64,000 nt of DNA from Clostridiales bacterium (GTDB lineage Bacteria; Bacillota; Clostridia; Saccharofermentanales; Saccharofermentanaceae): contig JAFRST010000027.1 in NCBI GenBank assembly GCA_017427465.1, forward strand, positions 124,001-188,000, read 5' to 3'. The translations under genes were made by a program, and so were the position numbers. Shown piece by piece: positions 9,478 to 16,963 of this stretch (within the stretch, counting starts at the first letter, position 1; each line of letters begins with the position of its first letter). The notes under the pieces are model-generated. The model saw only the letters and a list, made by a program, of their open reading frames with translations. It did not search any database and was not told the DNA's origin.

Positions 9478-9993
9478 TTGCAGAGCGAAGAAGAACAGAT
9501 GTCAGAGGCCCTCGTAAGGATCTTTGAGAATGTCGTTTTAACAGAAGAGAAGTCTCTTCAGGCAGGCTACTTTAATGACCTGTCTATTGCTGAGATGCAT
9601 ACCCTTACAGCGATCGGACCTTATGATGCCCGCACGATGACTAATACTGCGGAAGATCTGGGTATTACTACAGGCACCCTGACGGTTGCCATCGACCGCC
9701 TTGTTAAGAAGGGCTATGTCCACAGGGAGCGTGATAAGCGCGATAAGCGTATCGTAAGGATCAGCCTTACGCATAACGGCAAGCTCGCATGCCGTATGAA
9801 CAGCAAGTTCCACAGAGTTTTGGCAAAGCATATTCTCGCCGGCTATGATGAGAAGGACAGAAAGCATCTGCTCGATCTTGTAGCCGAGGTAGATGAGTAT
9901 CTTGCCCAGCAGTTAAGACGTTATGACAGCAGTGAGAACGTAAGAGCTACGGCAAGACAAGTTGCGAAGGATACGACAAAGGAGACTAAATAA
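9478..9993 (+). CDS. MarR family transcriptional regulator (possible FabT-like)
   Basis: 171-residue winged-helix regulator. The HTH is around DLGITTGTLTVAIDRLVKKG and the wing is RERDKRDKRIVRISLT, both typical of MarR proteins. The start is TTG at 9478 with GGGAG upstream; an in-frame ATG at 9499 is an alternative. It is followed directly by an acyl carrier protein gene whose Shine-Dalgarno lies inside its 3' end. In Firmicutes a MarR protein beside acyl-carrier genes is often FabT, the repressor of fatty-acid synthesis that uses acyl-ACP as co-repressor; that role is inferred from context only. Confidence 0.85.
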   Translation: MQSEEEQMSEALVRIFENVVLTEEKSLQAGYFNDLSIAEMHTLTAIGPYDARTMTNTAEDLGITTGTLTVAIDRLVKKGYVHRERDKRDKRIVRISLTHNGKLACRMNSKFHRVLAKHILAGYDEKDRKHLLDLVAEVDEYLAQQLRRYDSSENVRATARQVAKDTTKETK

Positions 9994-9994
9994 C

Positions 9995-10252
9995 ATGGGC
10001 GATCAAAATTCCGAGAGAGAACAGGTTTTCGCAGACGTTATTAGGATCATGGCTGAGACGCTTGAGATCTCTCCTGAGGAGATTACGGCAGATCTTAACT
10101 TCAATTCCGATCTTCCTTTCGATTCGCTTCAGCTTTATGAGTTCGTAATCGATGTCGAGGAGAAATACAACATCCGTCTCCCGGATGAGGTCCTCGATCA
10201 GGTAAAGACCGTAAGCGACATTGTGGATGTAATTATCAAGCTCAAGAAATAA
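9995..10252 (+). CDS. Acyl carrier protein
   Basis: 85-residue ACP with the phosphopantetheine attachment serine in FDSLQLYEFV (Asp-Ser-Leu) and the usual four-helix acidic composition. The start is the ATG at 9995, chosen because AAAGGAG lies 10 nt upstream; a longer reading frame exists but has no ribosome site. The gene overlaps nothing but sits 1 nt after the MarR stop. There is no fatty-acid synthase gene nearby, so this may be an accessory ACP; the following lipid kinase suggests a membrane-lipid role. Confidence 0.92.
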   Translation: MGDQNSEREQVFADVIRIMAETLEISPEEITADLNFNSDLPFDSLQLYEFVIDVEEKYNIRLPDEVLDQVKTVSDIVDVIIKLKK

Positions 10253-10272
10253 TCTCTGTTTGACGGTATTTG

Positions 10273-11241
10273 ATGAATAAACTTTTTATCGTAAACAGCA
10301 GGGCAGAACCTAAAGTCCTCGCAAGATTCAAAGACGCTTATAACAAATGTGCCGAAGAACACCCGGGCGAATCCCGCGTGGTCTACACTGAGTTTGCCGG
10401 TCATGCCGCTGAAGTGGCTTCAAAAGCCATAGCTGAAGAAGATCTTCTGGTAATAGCCTGCGGCGGAGACGGAACTATCCACGAAGTCGGAAATGCCCTT
10501 GCAGAATCGGCAACTTCTTTAGCGATCATTCCTCTCGGAACGGGCAATGATTTTACAAGGTCCATTATGGATGAAGAACACAGGAGCAATTGTGAGACCT
10601 GTGTCCGCGAGATATTCAGCGACAGTTTCAATGTAAAGGATATCGACCTTATCAAGGTCACATCCTATGACAGGAGCGGCACAAAGATCGACGCGAGTTC
10701 GGCATGGTGCCTTAATGTTGCGTCCATCGGACTTGATACTGAAGTCCAGCTCAGGGCTAAGGGCAAAGTCCTTGCGCACCCGAATTCCGGGCTTGTCAGA
10801 AGCACTGCGTATCTTACCTCCGCTTTGGGATGCATATTCGGCAACAGGAATTTTGATTTTAAGTACAGAGCACTCCGCGCTGACGGCAAGCCGAATGAGT
10901 CGGAGAAATCCCGTTTTACGCTCATCGCAGTCTGCAATGCGTCATATTACGGTGACGGTTTCTGTCCTGCGCCTACAGCGAAAATAGATGACGGGCTTAT
11001 CAACTGCTGTGCCATTGATGCCGTTAATCTTCCGAGAGCGCTTTATCTTCTTACGAAATACAAAGCCGGCAATCACGAAGGCTACAAGGAAATGGATACA
11101 TTTGTGACAAGAGCTGTTACTGTCGAAGCCACGGGTCCCAGAGCCCTGAACGGCAATTATGACGGTGAGGACTTCTCAGGTTACAAGGTCGAATTTGACT
11201 GCGTCCCCGGAGCCTTAAAGCTGGCCAGTTATAAGAGCTGA
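10273..11241 (+). CDS. Diacylglycerol/lipid kinase family protein (YegS/BmrU-like)
   Basis: 322 residues, cytoplasmic. The DAGK catalytic signature is present: CGGDGTIHEVGNAL (the GGDGT nucleotide motif) and IPLGTGNDFTRS. The family phosphorylates diacylglycerol or related lipids with ATP, feeding phosphatidate back into phospholipid synthesis. TTG at 10270 precedes the ATG at 10273 and either could initiate; no strong Shine-Dalgarno is seen, so coupling to the upstream ACP gene (20 nt away) is likely. Substrate specificity cannot be read from the sequence. Confidence 0.9.
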   Translation: MNKLFIVNSRAEPKVLARFKDAYNKCAEEHPGESRVVYTEFAGHAAEVASKAIAEEDLLVIACGGDGTIHEVGNALAESATSLAIIPLGTGNDFTRSIMDEEHRSNCETCVREIFSDSFNVKDIDLIKVTSYDRSGTKIDASSAWCLNVASIGLDTEVQLRAKGKVLAHPNSGLVRSTAYLTSALGCIFGNRNFDFKYRALRADGKPNESEKSRFTLIAVCNASYYGDGFCPAPTAKIDDGLINCCAIDAVNLPRALYLLTKYKAGNHEGYKEMDTFVTRAVTVEATGPRALNGNYDGEDFSGYKVEFDCVPGALKLASYKS

Positions 11242-11294
11242 TAATTTCACTCTCAGTTTTCATTCAAACTGACATAATTCTTTTTTTATTTTAT

Positions 11295-11303
11295 TGGTAT
11301 AAT
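11295..11303 (+). promoter_or_regulatory. Extended -10 promoter, almost no leader
   Basis: TGGTATAAT is an extended -10 (TGn TATAAT). Only 8 nt separate it from the ATG at 11312, so transcription would start at or within 1-2 nt of the start codon. No Shine-Dalgarno is present. This is a candidate leaderless transcript. Confidence 0.65.
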
Positions 11304-11311
11304 CAAGAGTT

Positions 11312-12574
11312 ATGAAGGCCACTATCGAAAATTACAGGAAATACGGTGTAAGTGACAAGGCGCTTGAGGCAGCAGTCAAGGCTGAAGAGGCGCTCGCTGA
11401 TGTTTATGCCCGTATAGATGATATCGTTACATATAACGAGCTTAAGGTGCTCGACGCTTTCAGAAGCGAGAAATTCTCCGATACACACATGGGTTCGACT
11501 TCAGGCTACGGCTATGACGATGTCGGAAGAGAGAAGATCGAGAATATTTTTGCTAAGGTGTTCGGAGCCCCGAAAGCTTATGTCAGATGGCAGATAAGCA
11601 CCGGATCCCAGGCAATATCCGCTATGCTCTACGGAGCTTTGAGACCCGGCGATATCATGCTCTCTGTTACTGGAAGACCCTACGATACCCTTATGGCTAC
11701 TATCGGACTGTCATCTGAGAATAATGACATGTCACTCATGTCTTACGGTATCGGCTATGAGGAGGTCAATCTCAAAGAGGACGGCTCTCCCGATCTTGAG
11801 GCCATCAGGGCTGCAATCAAGCCAGAGACGAAGATGGTGTTCATACAGAAGTCCAGAGGTTATACGGGCAGAAGAGCGCTTCTTTGCGACGATATCGAGA
11901 AGATCGCATCACTTGCCCATTCGATAAGAGAAGACATCATCGTTGCAGTAGATAACTGCTACGGCGAGTTTACAGAGAAGAAAGAACCCACAGAAGCAGG
12001 TGCAGATATCATTGCAGGATCCCTCATTAAGAATCCCGGCGGCGGCATCGCCAAGACAGGCGGCTACATTGCCGGAAGAGAAGACCTTGTAGAGAATGCC
12101 GCAAGACATCTTACGACACCCGGTCTGGGCAGCGAGGTAGGTCCTACGATGGGCGCCAATGCAATGATCGCCAGAGGGCTGTTTACTGCTCCCGCGTGCG
12201 TAGGCGAGTGCCTCAAGGGTGCTGTTTTCGCTGCTGAGATCTTAGGCAGAGAAGGTTATAAGACAAGCCCTGCTTCTAATGAAGCAAGAGGCGATATCGT
12301 CCAGACTATAGAATTCGGCGATCCTGACAAGATGAGCAGGTTCTGCGCTGCCATCCAGTCATGTTCTCCCGTTGATTCTTTTGTTACACCCGTGCCGTGG
12401 GATATGCCGGGTTATGATGATCAGGTAATTATGGCGGCAGGCGCCTTTGTCCAGGGCGCTACGACCGAGCTGTCTTGCGACGGCCCCATCAGGCAGCCTT
12501 ACATAGCTTATATGCAGGGCAGCCTTGCAAAAGAGCAGGCTAAGCTCGCCTGCATGCTCGCTGTCGGGGGTTAA
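11312..12574 (+). CDS. PLP-dependent methionine gamma-lyase family protein (aluminium-resistance family)
   Basis: 420 residues matching the firmicute family annotated as methionine gamma-lyase family / aluminium resistance protein (YnbB-like). Characteristic features are the DTHMGSTSGYGYDD N-terminal segment, a fold-type I aminotransferase core with STGSQAISAMLYGALRPGD, AVDNCYGEF (Asp contacting PLP), and the lysine segment IAGSLIKNPGGGIAKTGGY. The true reaction of this family is poorly settled. The start has no Shine-Dalgarno and lies 8 nt after a TATAAT, suggesting a leaderless mRNA. Its stop overlaps the first base of the next gene, so it heads an operon that includes the HlyD-like, YggS-type and perhaps sepF genes. 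Confidence 0.87.
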   Translation: MKATIENYRKYGVSDKALEAAVKAEEALADVYARIDDIVTYNELKVLDAFRSEKFSDTHMGSTSGYGYDDVGREKIENIFAKVFGAPKAYVRWQISTGSQAISAMLYGALRPGDIMLSVTGRPYDTLMATIGLSSENNDMSLMSYGIGYEEVNLKEDGSPDLEAIRAAIKPETKMVFIQKSRGYTGRRALLCDDIEKIASLAHSIREDIIVAVDNCYGEFTEKKEPTEAGADIIAGSLIKNPGGGIAKTGGYIAGREDLVENAARHLTTPGLGSEVGPTMGANAMIARGLFTAPACVGECLKGAVFAAEILGREGYKTSPASNEARGDIVQTIEFGDPDKMSRFCAAIQSCSPVDSFVTPVPWDMPGYDDQVIMAAGAFVQGATTELSCDGPIRQPYIAYMQGSLAKEQAKLACMLAVGG

Positions 12575-14724
12575 TGGCAATGGCAGACGGTAAACAGTGG
12601 TATAACAGTCCGCAGGACAGCAATTCCGGTAAAAAGCCTGCCGGAAAGCCCGTAAGCCCTGTTAAGAAGGCTTCCGGCAAACCCGTTGCTAGACAGCCGG
12701 TAAAGCCCCAGGCCGGCGCTGCAGCACCTTCAGGCAAGAAGGCCGTTAAGCCTTCCGGAAGCGTTCCCGTGAAGACAAATGGAAAGAGACCTGTAAAGCC
12801 TGCCCAGAAGCGAATGACGGGCTCTCAGTATACTGTTAAGAAGAATCCTTCTTCATCGATAATCCCTCAGACGCAGCCTGCAGATACCAAGCAGGAGAAG
12901 AGCATCATCCCCAAGCAGGATAATGCCGGCAAGACAACTCCTGCCAAGGCTCCCAGAAGGAAGCTGACTGCCAAAGAGCAGGCTACCGCAAGAGAGCAGA
13001 AGAAGATAATGGAGCAGGCTAAGCGCAAGGAAGAAGCCAGGCTCAAAGAACAGGCAAAGATCGAGAAGAGCGAGTTTAAGCATAAGAACCCTTCGCAGAA
13101 GAGTGCGGAGAGCCGCGCAATCAGGAACGGTATCCTTGGTGCCATAGCTGTAGCAGCCGCGCTTCTCGTCCTCGCTTTTATTGTTCACCACTTATATGAC
13201 TACATCGCAGAAAAGCCCCACTTCTCATTTGTTACGACGGGCGCTGTTGAGCATACGATCGGCGCTAAGGCACTCATCGTAAGAGATGAGGATACCATCG
13301 TTGCGTCTTCTTCAGGCGAGCTTGTAACACAGATCACTGAAGGCTCAAGAGTCGCCAAGGGCCAGGAGCTTGCCATTGTCGTTCCTGAAGAGATGAAGTC
13401 TACCGTTACTGATTTAAGAAATGTCCAGTCACAGATATCTGACGTGCAACAGGAGCTTATCCTCGCAGGTAATGTAGCTGAAGCTGACGTAATCTACAGG
13501 AATTACAATAAGAACCTTTCTGCTATTCTCGATTCAGTAAGATTTGACGCGATGAGCGGCAATCTTACCAACATGTCTTCTTACGGTTCATCGGTCAACG
13601 TTATCCTGGATGAGCGTGAAGACGAGATGAGCCGCATCGACTTCGATGACGAGAGAATAGCCGTGCTAAGAAACGATGAGAAGGTCTATGAAGCGCAGGT
13701 CGAGAAATATGCTTCAAGGATAAATGCTCACCGTCCGGGAATCGTTTCCTTCAGACTTGACGGCAAAGAAGATCTTTTGGATTACCAGATGTTCCTTACT
13801 TTGACTGTCTCTGAAATCAAGTCATATATCAACAGCTCTGTAGGCGCGATCTCTTCAGACCTCAGTGTAGAATCCGATATGCCTGTATGCAGGATCGCCC
13901 AGAACGAGAGCCAGTACCTGACGGTTTATCTTTCTTCCAATGATGCAGCTGCTTCCGACTTCGCTGTCGGAACGCTCCACGACATAAATGTCCGTACGGA
14001 AGGCGTCTCTATCGATAACTGTAAGGTTGTCCGCTGCGAGAAGGATAACTCGGGCATGCTCATTACTTTCGAGACATCAAGATATGTGGAAGACCTTCTT
14101 GACTTAAGAACAGTTGATATCGAGATCGTTATTACCGAGACTGACGGTATGAGAGTATCTGTCTCAAGCCTTGTTAATGCCGATTATGCTCCTAAGGGCA
14201 ATCCCTGCTTCTGCGTCTTCTTCGCTCCTGATATAGTCGTAAGCACTGATACTTTTGCAGAAGGCGCCGTATTCAATATTAATATTCTTCCTGTCGCAGC
14301 AGCTGAAGGAGAAGGCGAAGATAATGCCGAGCCATTGCCGGGTACGAGTGTCATCAGCTGTACGGTCGTCCATACTGAGATCGTAGACGGTATCGGCACT
14401 ATCGTGGCGTTCTCTACACCTAATGATTACTCAGGCCTTAAGAAGCTCGACAGAGTTTATACGGGCGGTTATAAGGCATCATTCGTAGATACATCGACAG
14501 CACTCGGAATGACATGCGAGAAGATCACTGTAACCGATTATTCGGGAATGGCTTCCGTATACCAGAACAACCAGGGCTTCGTTGAAGAGATCCGCGTGAT
14601 CTTGCTCGATAACGACAGAGAGTTTGCCATTATCGACCAGGTCGGCAGGTCTACCGTACCTAACCTTGATACTGTCATCATCACTAACCCTAAGACTGTA
14701 AAGCCCGGAGACAAGGTCGACTGA
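12574..14724 (+). CDS. HlyD-family membrane-fusion-like protein with basic Pro/Ala/Lys N-terminus
   Basis: 716 residues. Residues 1 to about 180 are cytoplasmic, Lys/Pro/Ala/Gln rich with a charged helical stretch; a single membrane helix follows (about 187-207, ILGAIAVAAALLVLAFIV); the rest is extracellular with a barrel-sandwich (biotinyl-lipoyl-like) segment, GELVTQITEGSRVAKGQELA, and later repeats of the same fold. This resembles HlyD-type adaptor proteins that Clostridia carry next to the YggS-sepF division genes. No exporter gene is beside it, so an envelope or division role is more likely than efflux; this is inference. It overlaps the upstream gene by one base and ends 1 nt before yggS. 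Confidence 0.72.
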   Translation: MAMADGKQWYNSPQDSNSGKKPAGKPVSPVKKASGKPVARQPVKPQAGAAAPSGKKAVKPSGSVPVKTNGKRPVKPAQKRMTGSQYTVKKNPSSSIIPQTQPADTKQEKSIIPKQDNAGKTTPAKAPRRKLTAKEQATAREQKKIMEQAKRKEEARLKEQAKIEKSEFKHKNPSQKSAESRAIRNGILGAIAVAAALLVLAFIVHHLYDYIAEKPHFSFVTTGAVEHTIGAKALIVRDEDTIVASSSGELVTQITEGSRVAKGQELAIVVPEEMKSTVTDLRNVQSQISDVQQELILAGNVAEADVIYRNYNKNLSAILDSVRFDAMSGNLTNMSSYGSSVNVILDEREDEMSRIDFDDERIAVLRNDEKVYEAQVEKYASRINAHRPGIVSFRLDGKEDLLDYQMFLTLTVSEIKSYINSSVGAISSDLSVESDMPVCRIAQNESQYLTVYLSSNDAAASDFAVGTLHDINVRTEGVSIDNCKVVRCEKDNSGMLITFETSRYVEDLLDLRTVDIEIVITETDGMRVSVSSLVNADYAPKGNPCFCVFFAPDIVVSTDTFAEGAVFNINILPVAAAEGEGEDNAEPLPGTSVISCTVVHTEIVDGIGTIVAFSTPNDYSGLKKLDRVYTGGYKASFVDTSTALGMTCEKITVTDYSGMASVYQNNQGFVEEIRVILLDNDREFAIIDQVGRSTVPNLDTVIITNPKTVKPGDKVD

Positions 14725-14725
14725 C

Positions 14726-15463
14726 ATGGAATTTGATTACAACGAAGATCTTAAGAACAGAATCTCAGATAATATTCAATCGGTATTAACTTCAATAAAT
14801 GAAGCTGAAGAGCGGTCAGGCAGAGAGAAGGGGAGCGTGACACTTATCGGTGTCACTAAGGTTTTCCCCGTGGAGTATGCTGAAGCTGCTGCCATGAGCG
14901 GACTTAAGGACCTTGGCGAGAACCGCGTTCAGGAATTAGTTCCCAAGGTCGAGAGATTTTCTTCACTCGGCATCGATGTCAACTGGCATCTTATCGGAAC
15001 TCTCCAGAAGAATAAGGTCAAATATATCATCGGAAAAACAAGTCTTATCCATTCGGTTAACAGCGTTGAATTAGCTGAGGAGATCTCGAAAAGATCAGTT
15101 AGTAACAATGTTACTACTAACATTTTGCTGCAGGCCAATGTTTCAGGTGAAGAGAGCAAGCATGGCTTTGCTCCGCATGAGTTAAAGCCTGCAATAGATA
15201 AGATCATGGCTCTGCCGAATGTTACTGTCTCAGGTCTTATGACAATGGCACCCATTGAGACTTACGAGGGTGAGGCCAGGGAAGTGTTCGCGAAGACAAG
15301 AGTAATATTCGAAGACCTTAAGAGCTATACCGGACTTGACTCCTGGAATGTGTTGTCCATGGGTATGAGCCAGGATTATAAGAGTGCCATTTACGAAGGC
15401 TCTACGCATATCAGGATCGGTACCGCAATATTCGGCGACCGCTCGCAATATAAGCCTTTGTAA
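14726..15463 (+). CDS. YggS/YlmE family pyridoxal-phosphate homeostasis protein
   Basis: 245 residues, single TIM-barrel PLP protein of the YBL036C/YggS/PLPBP family. Seen: VTLIGVTKVFPVEYA (PLP lysine in the VTK segment), LGENRVQELVPKVE, NWHLIGTLQKNKVKYI, and a C-terminal LSMGMSQDYKSAI followed by GSTHIRIGTAIFG, the phosphate-binding end. Family members regulate free PLP and have no known catalytic reaction. In Firmicutes this gene (ylmE) precedes sepF, exactly as here. It begins 1 nt after the upstream gene. Confidence 0.95.
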   Translation: MEFDYNEDLKNRISDNIQSVLTSINEAEERSGREKGSVTLIGVTKVFPVEYAEAAAMSGLKDLGENRVQELVPKVERFSSLGIDVNWHLIGTLQKNKVKYIIGKTSLIHSVNSVELAEEISKRSVSNNVTTNILLQANVSGEESKHGFAPHELKPAIDKIMALPNVTVSGLMTMAPIETYEGEAREVFAKTRVIFEDLKSYTGLDSWNVLSMGMSQDYKSAIYEGSTHIRIGTAIFGDRSQYKPL

Positions 15464-15641
15464 CATTGTTCGGTAAAATATTACTGATTTTTGTTACATT
15501 TTGTAATATAACCCCGTTTTAAGTTACCTTCTTGTGTCATATTGCCCAAAACTATTGAGCCGAAAATCAAAGTTCGTTAATATCCGAAGTATCTTATACG
15601 AATGTCCTTGGTCGGGCGAATTTTTAAGGAGGAAAAATCAA

Positions 15642-16121
15642 ATGGGCACTTTTAACGTTAAGAATTTCTTCGGAAGCATGTTCACACCTGTAGAAGATGA
15701 CGCAGAAGAGAACTATTACGGTGAGGAAGAAGGCTACTATGAAGAAGAGGCTTACGAACAAGAGCCTATCGCTGAGGAGTCTTATGTAGAAGAACCTCGC
15801 ACCTTCGTTCAGGAGCCCGCAGTTACAACACCTGTTATGCAGCAGAACGCTACAGTCATTATGCTTACACCTTATGACATCAGAACAAGCCAGATCGTTT
15901 GCGATCACATCCGTGAAGGCCACATCGTAATCTGCAACCTCACAAATACAGATAAGAACCAGCGTGTAGTTGACTACATCAGCGGCGGTGTTTACGCATT
16001 AGGCGGAAGAGTTGAGCCTACACCTGTTAAGACAACATTCGTCTGCACACCTAAGTCTGTTAACCTCGTAGTAGAGAATCAGGATATGGAGCAGGTTGGA
16101 ACTAAGGTTTCCGCTCTCTGA
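15642..16121 (+). CDS. sepF: Cell division protein SepF
   Basis: 159 residues. SepF tethers FtsZ filaments to the membrane and supports septum formation. The N-terminus is an amphipathic membrane-binding segment (MGTFNVKNFFGSMF), followed by a very acidic linker (EEEGYYEEEAYEQE) and the conserved C-terminal SepF fold from about residue 70 (VIMLTPYDIRTSQIVCDHI; VVDYISGGVYALGG). The ATG at 15642 is chosen over longer in-frame starts because AAGGAGG lies 10 nt upstream. A 178-nt gap separates it from yggS, so it may have its own promoter; a strong hairpin terminator follows. Confidence 0.94.
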   Translation: MGTFNVKNFFGSMFTPVEDDAEENYYGEEEGYYEEEAYEQEPIAEESYVEEPRTFVQEPAVTTPVMQQNATVIMLTPYDIRTSQIVCDHIREGHIVICNLTNTDKNQRVVDYISGGVYALGGRVEPTPVKTTFVCTPKSVNLVVENQDMEQVGTKVSAL

Positions 16122-16143
16122 TAACAAGTTACAATAAAGAACC

Positions 16144-16180
16144 AAAGAGCTGTTTCAAAATGAAGCAGCTCTTTTCTTTT
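16144..16180 (+). terminator. Rho-independent terminator after sepF
   Basis: A 13-bp stem (AAAGAGCTGTTTC with GAAGCAGCTCTTT, one G-U pair) and a 5-nt AAAAT loop, followed by TCTTTT. It lies 23 nt after the sepF stop. Confidence 0.9.
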
Positions 16181-16215
16181 GCCTTTCCAAACCCTCAGAG
16201 CCGCTATCTTTCTGC

Positions 16216-16245
16216 TTGAATAAAATATCTTTGTTACTATATAAT
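16216..16245 (+). promoter_or_regulatory. Sigma-A-type promoter of the DUF47 gene
   Basis: TTGAAT, an 18-nt spacer, and TATAAT. The start codon is 33 nt after the -10 with AAGGAGG in between. Confidence 0.65.
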
Positions 16246-16277
16246 AAGACGTAATGTTTTCTAAGGAGGATAGGCCA

Positions 16278-16931
16278 ATGACCATTGAAGATCGCGAATA
16301 CTTATTCGATCAGGCTGCGAAATTGTCTGACGTACTTAACGAGGAGACTATCGAGCTGTTGGGCATGCTCGAGAAGATTGAAGACCGAGTAGCGATCTCA
16401 AGGCGTATCAATAAGCTGGAAAATGACGGCGACATTATTTTCCATGCTGCTGCAGACAGGCTTCACGAATGCGTGCAGGATCCTGAGAAGAGGATCTATA
16501 TCTTCCAGATGATCAGACACATCGAAGAGTGCGTTGACATGGTCGACGAGCTCTCCATGACTATCGTCCGTTACAACACAAGAACAGTCAGCCCCGGAAT
16601 CAAGTCCAGCGTTAATGCTATTTCCGGCTGTGTTAAGAAGGAGATGCACCTTCTTAATCTTATGCGTACTTATGTACCTGAGAACAAAGAGCTGTTCATC
16701 AGAGCTATCAATGAATTCGATGCTTTCAAGGTCGACTTCTATAAGATGTATGACATGCTTATCTTCGGCCTTTTCTCACAGGCTCACGATACTGTGGATA
16801 TCATCAGATGCAAGGCTATCTATGACTCCGTCAAGGATATCTTCAAGGCATTTGAAGTCAGCGCAGATGACTGCTACAAGTACATCATGGCGCGTGAGAA
16901 CGACGATGATGCATTTAAAGAGGACAAATAA
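16278..16931 (+). CDS. DUF47 / PhoU-like protein (YkaA family)
   Basis: 217 residues, all-alpha. The pattern MIRHIEECVDMVDELSM and the acidic ends match the DUF47 family, which is distantly related to PhoU and usually sits beside a Pit phosphate transporter. No pit gene is adjacent here. The start at 16278 is selected for the AAGGAGG 9 nt upstream; a longer frame exists. It has its own promoter and terminator-bounded upstream region, so it is probably monocistronic. A role in phosphate or polyphosphate homeostasis is a family-level guess. Confidence 0.85.
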   Translation: MTIEDREYLFDQAAKLSDVLNEETIELLGMLEKIEDRVAISRRINKLENDGDIIFHAAADRLHECVQDPEKRIYIFQMIRHIEECVDMVDELSMTIVRYNTRTVSPGIKSSVNAISGCVKKEMHLLNLMRTYVPENKELFIRAINEFDAFKVDFYKMYDMLIFGLFSQAHDTVDIIRCKAIYDSVKDIFKAFEVSADDCYKYIMARENDDDAFKEDK

Positions 16932-16949
16932 GTAAATTCTAGTTTTCCT

Positions 16950-16955
16950 TAGAAT
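16950..16955 (+). promoter_or_regulatory. Possible -10 of the GH16-GGDEF gene
   Basis: TAGAAT ends 8 nt before the ATG at 16964, with no Shine-Dalgarno between. The -35 region is poor. This would give an essentially leaderless mRNA, or the gene is read through from the DUF47 gene 32 nt upstream. Confidence 0.35.
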
Positions 16956-16963
16956 TCTTTCTC

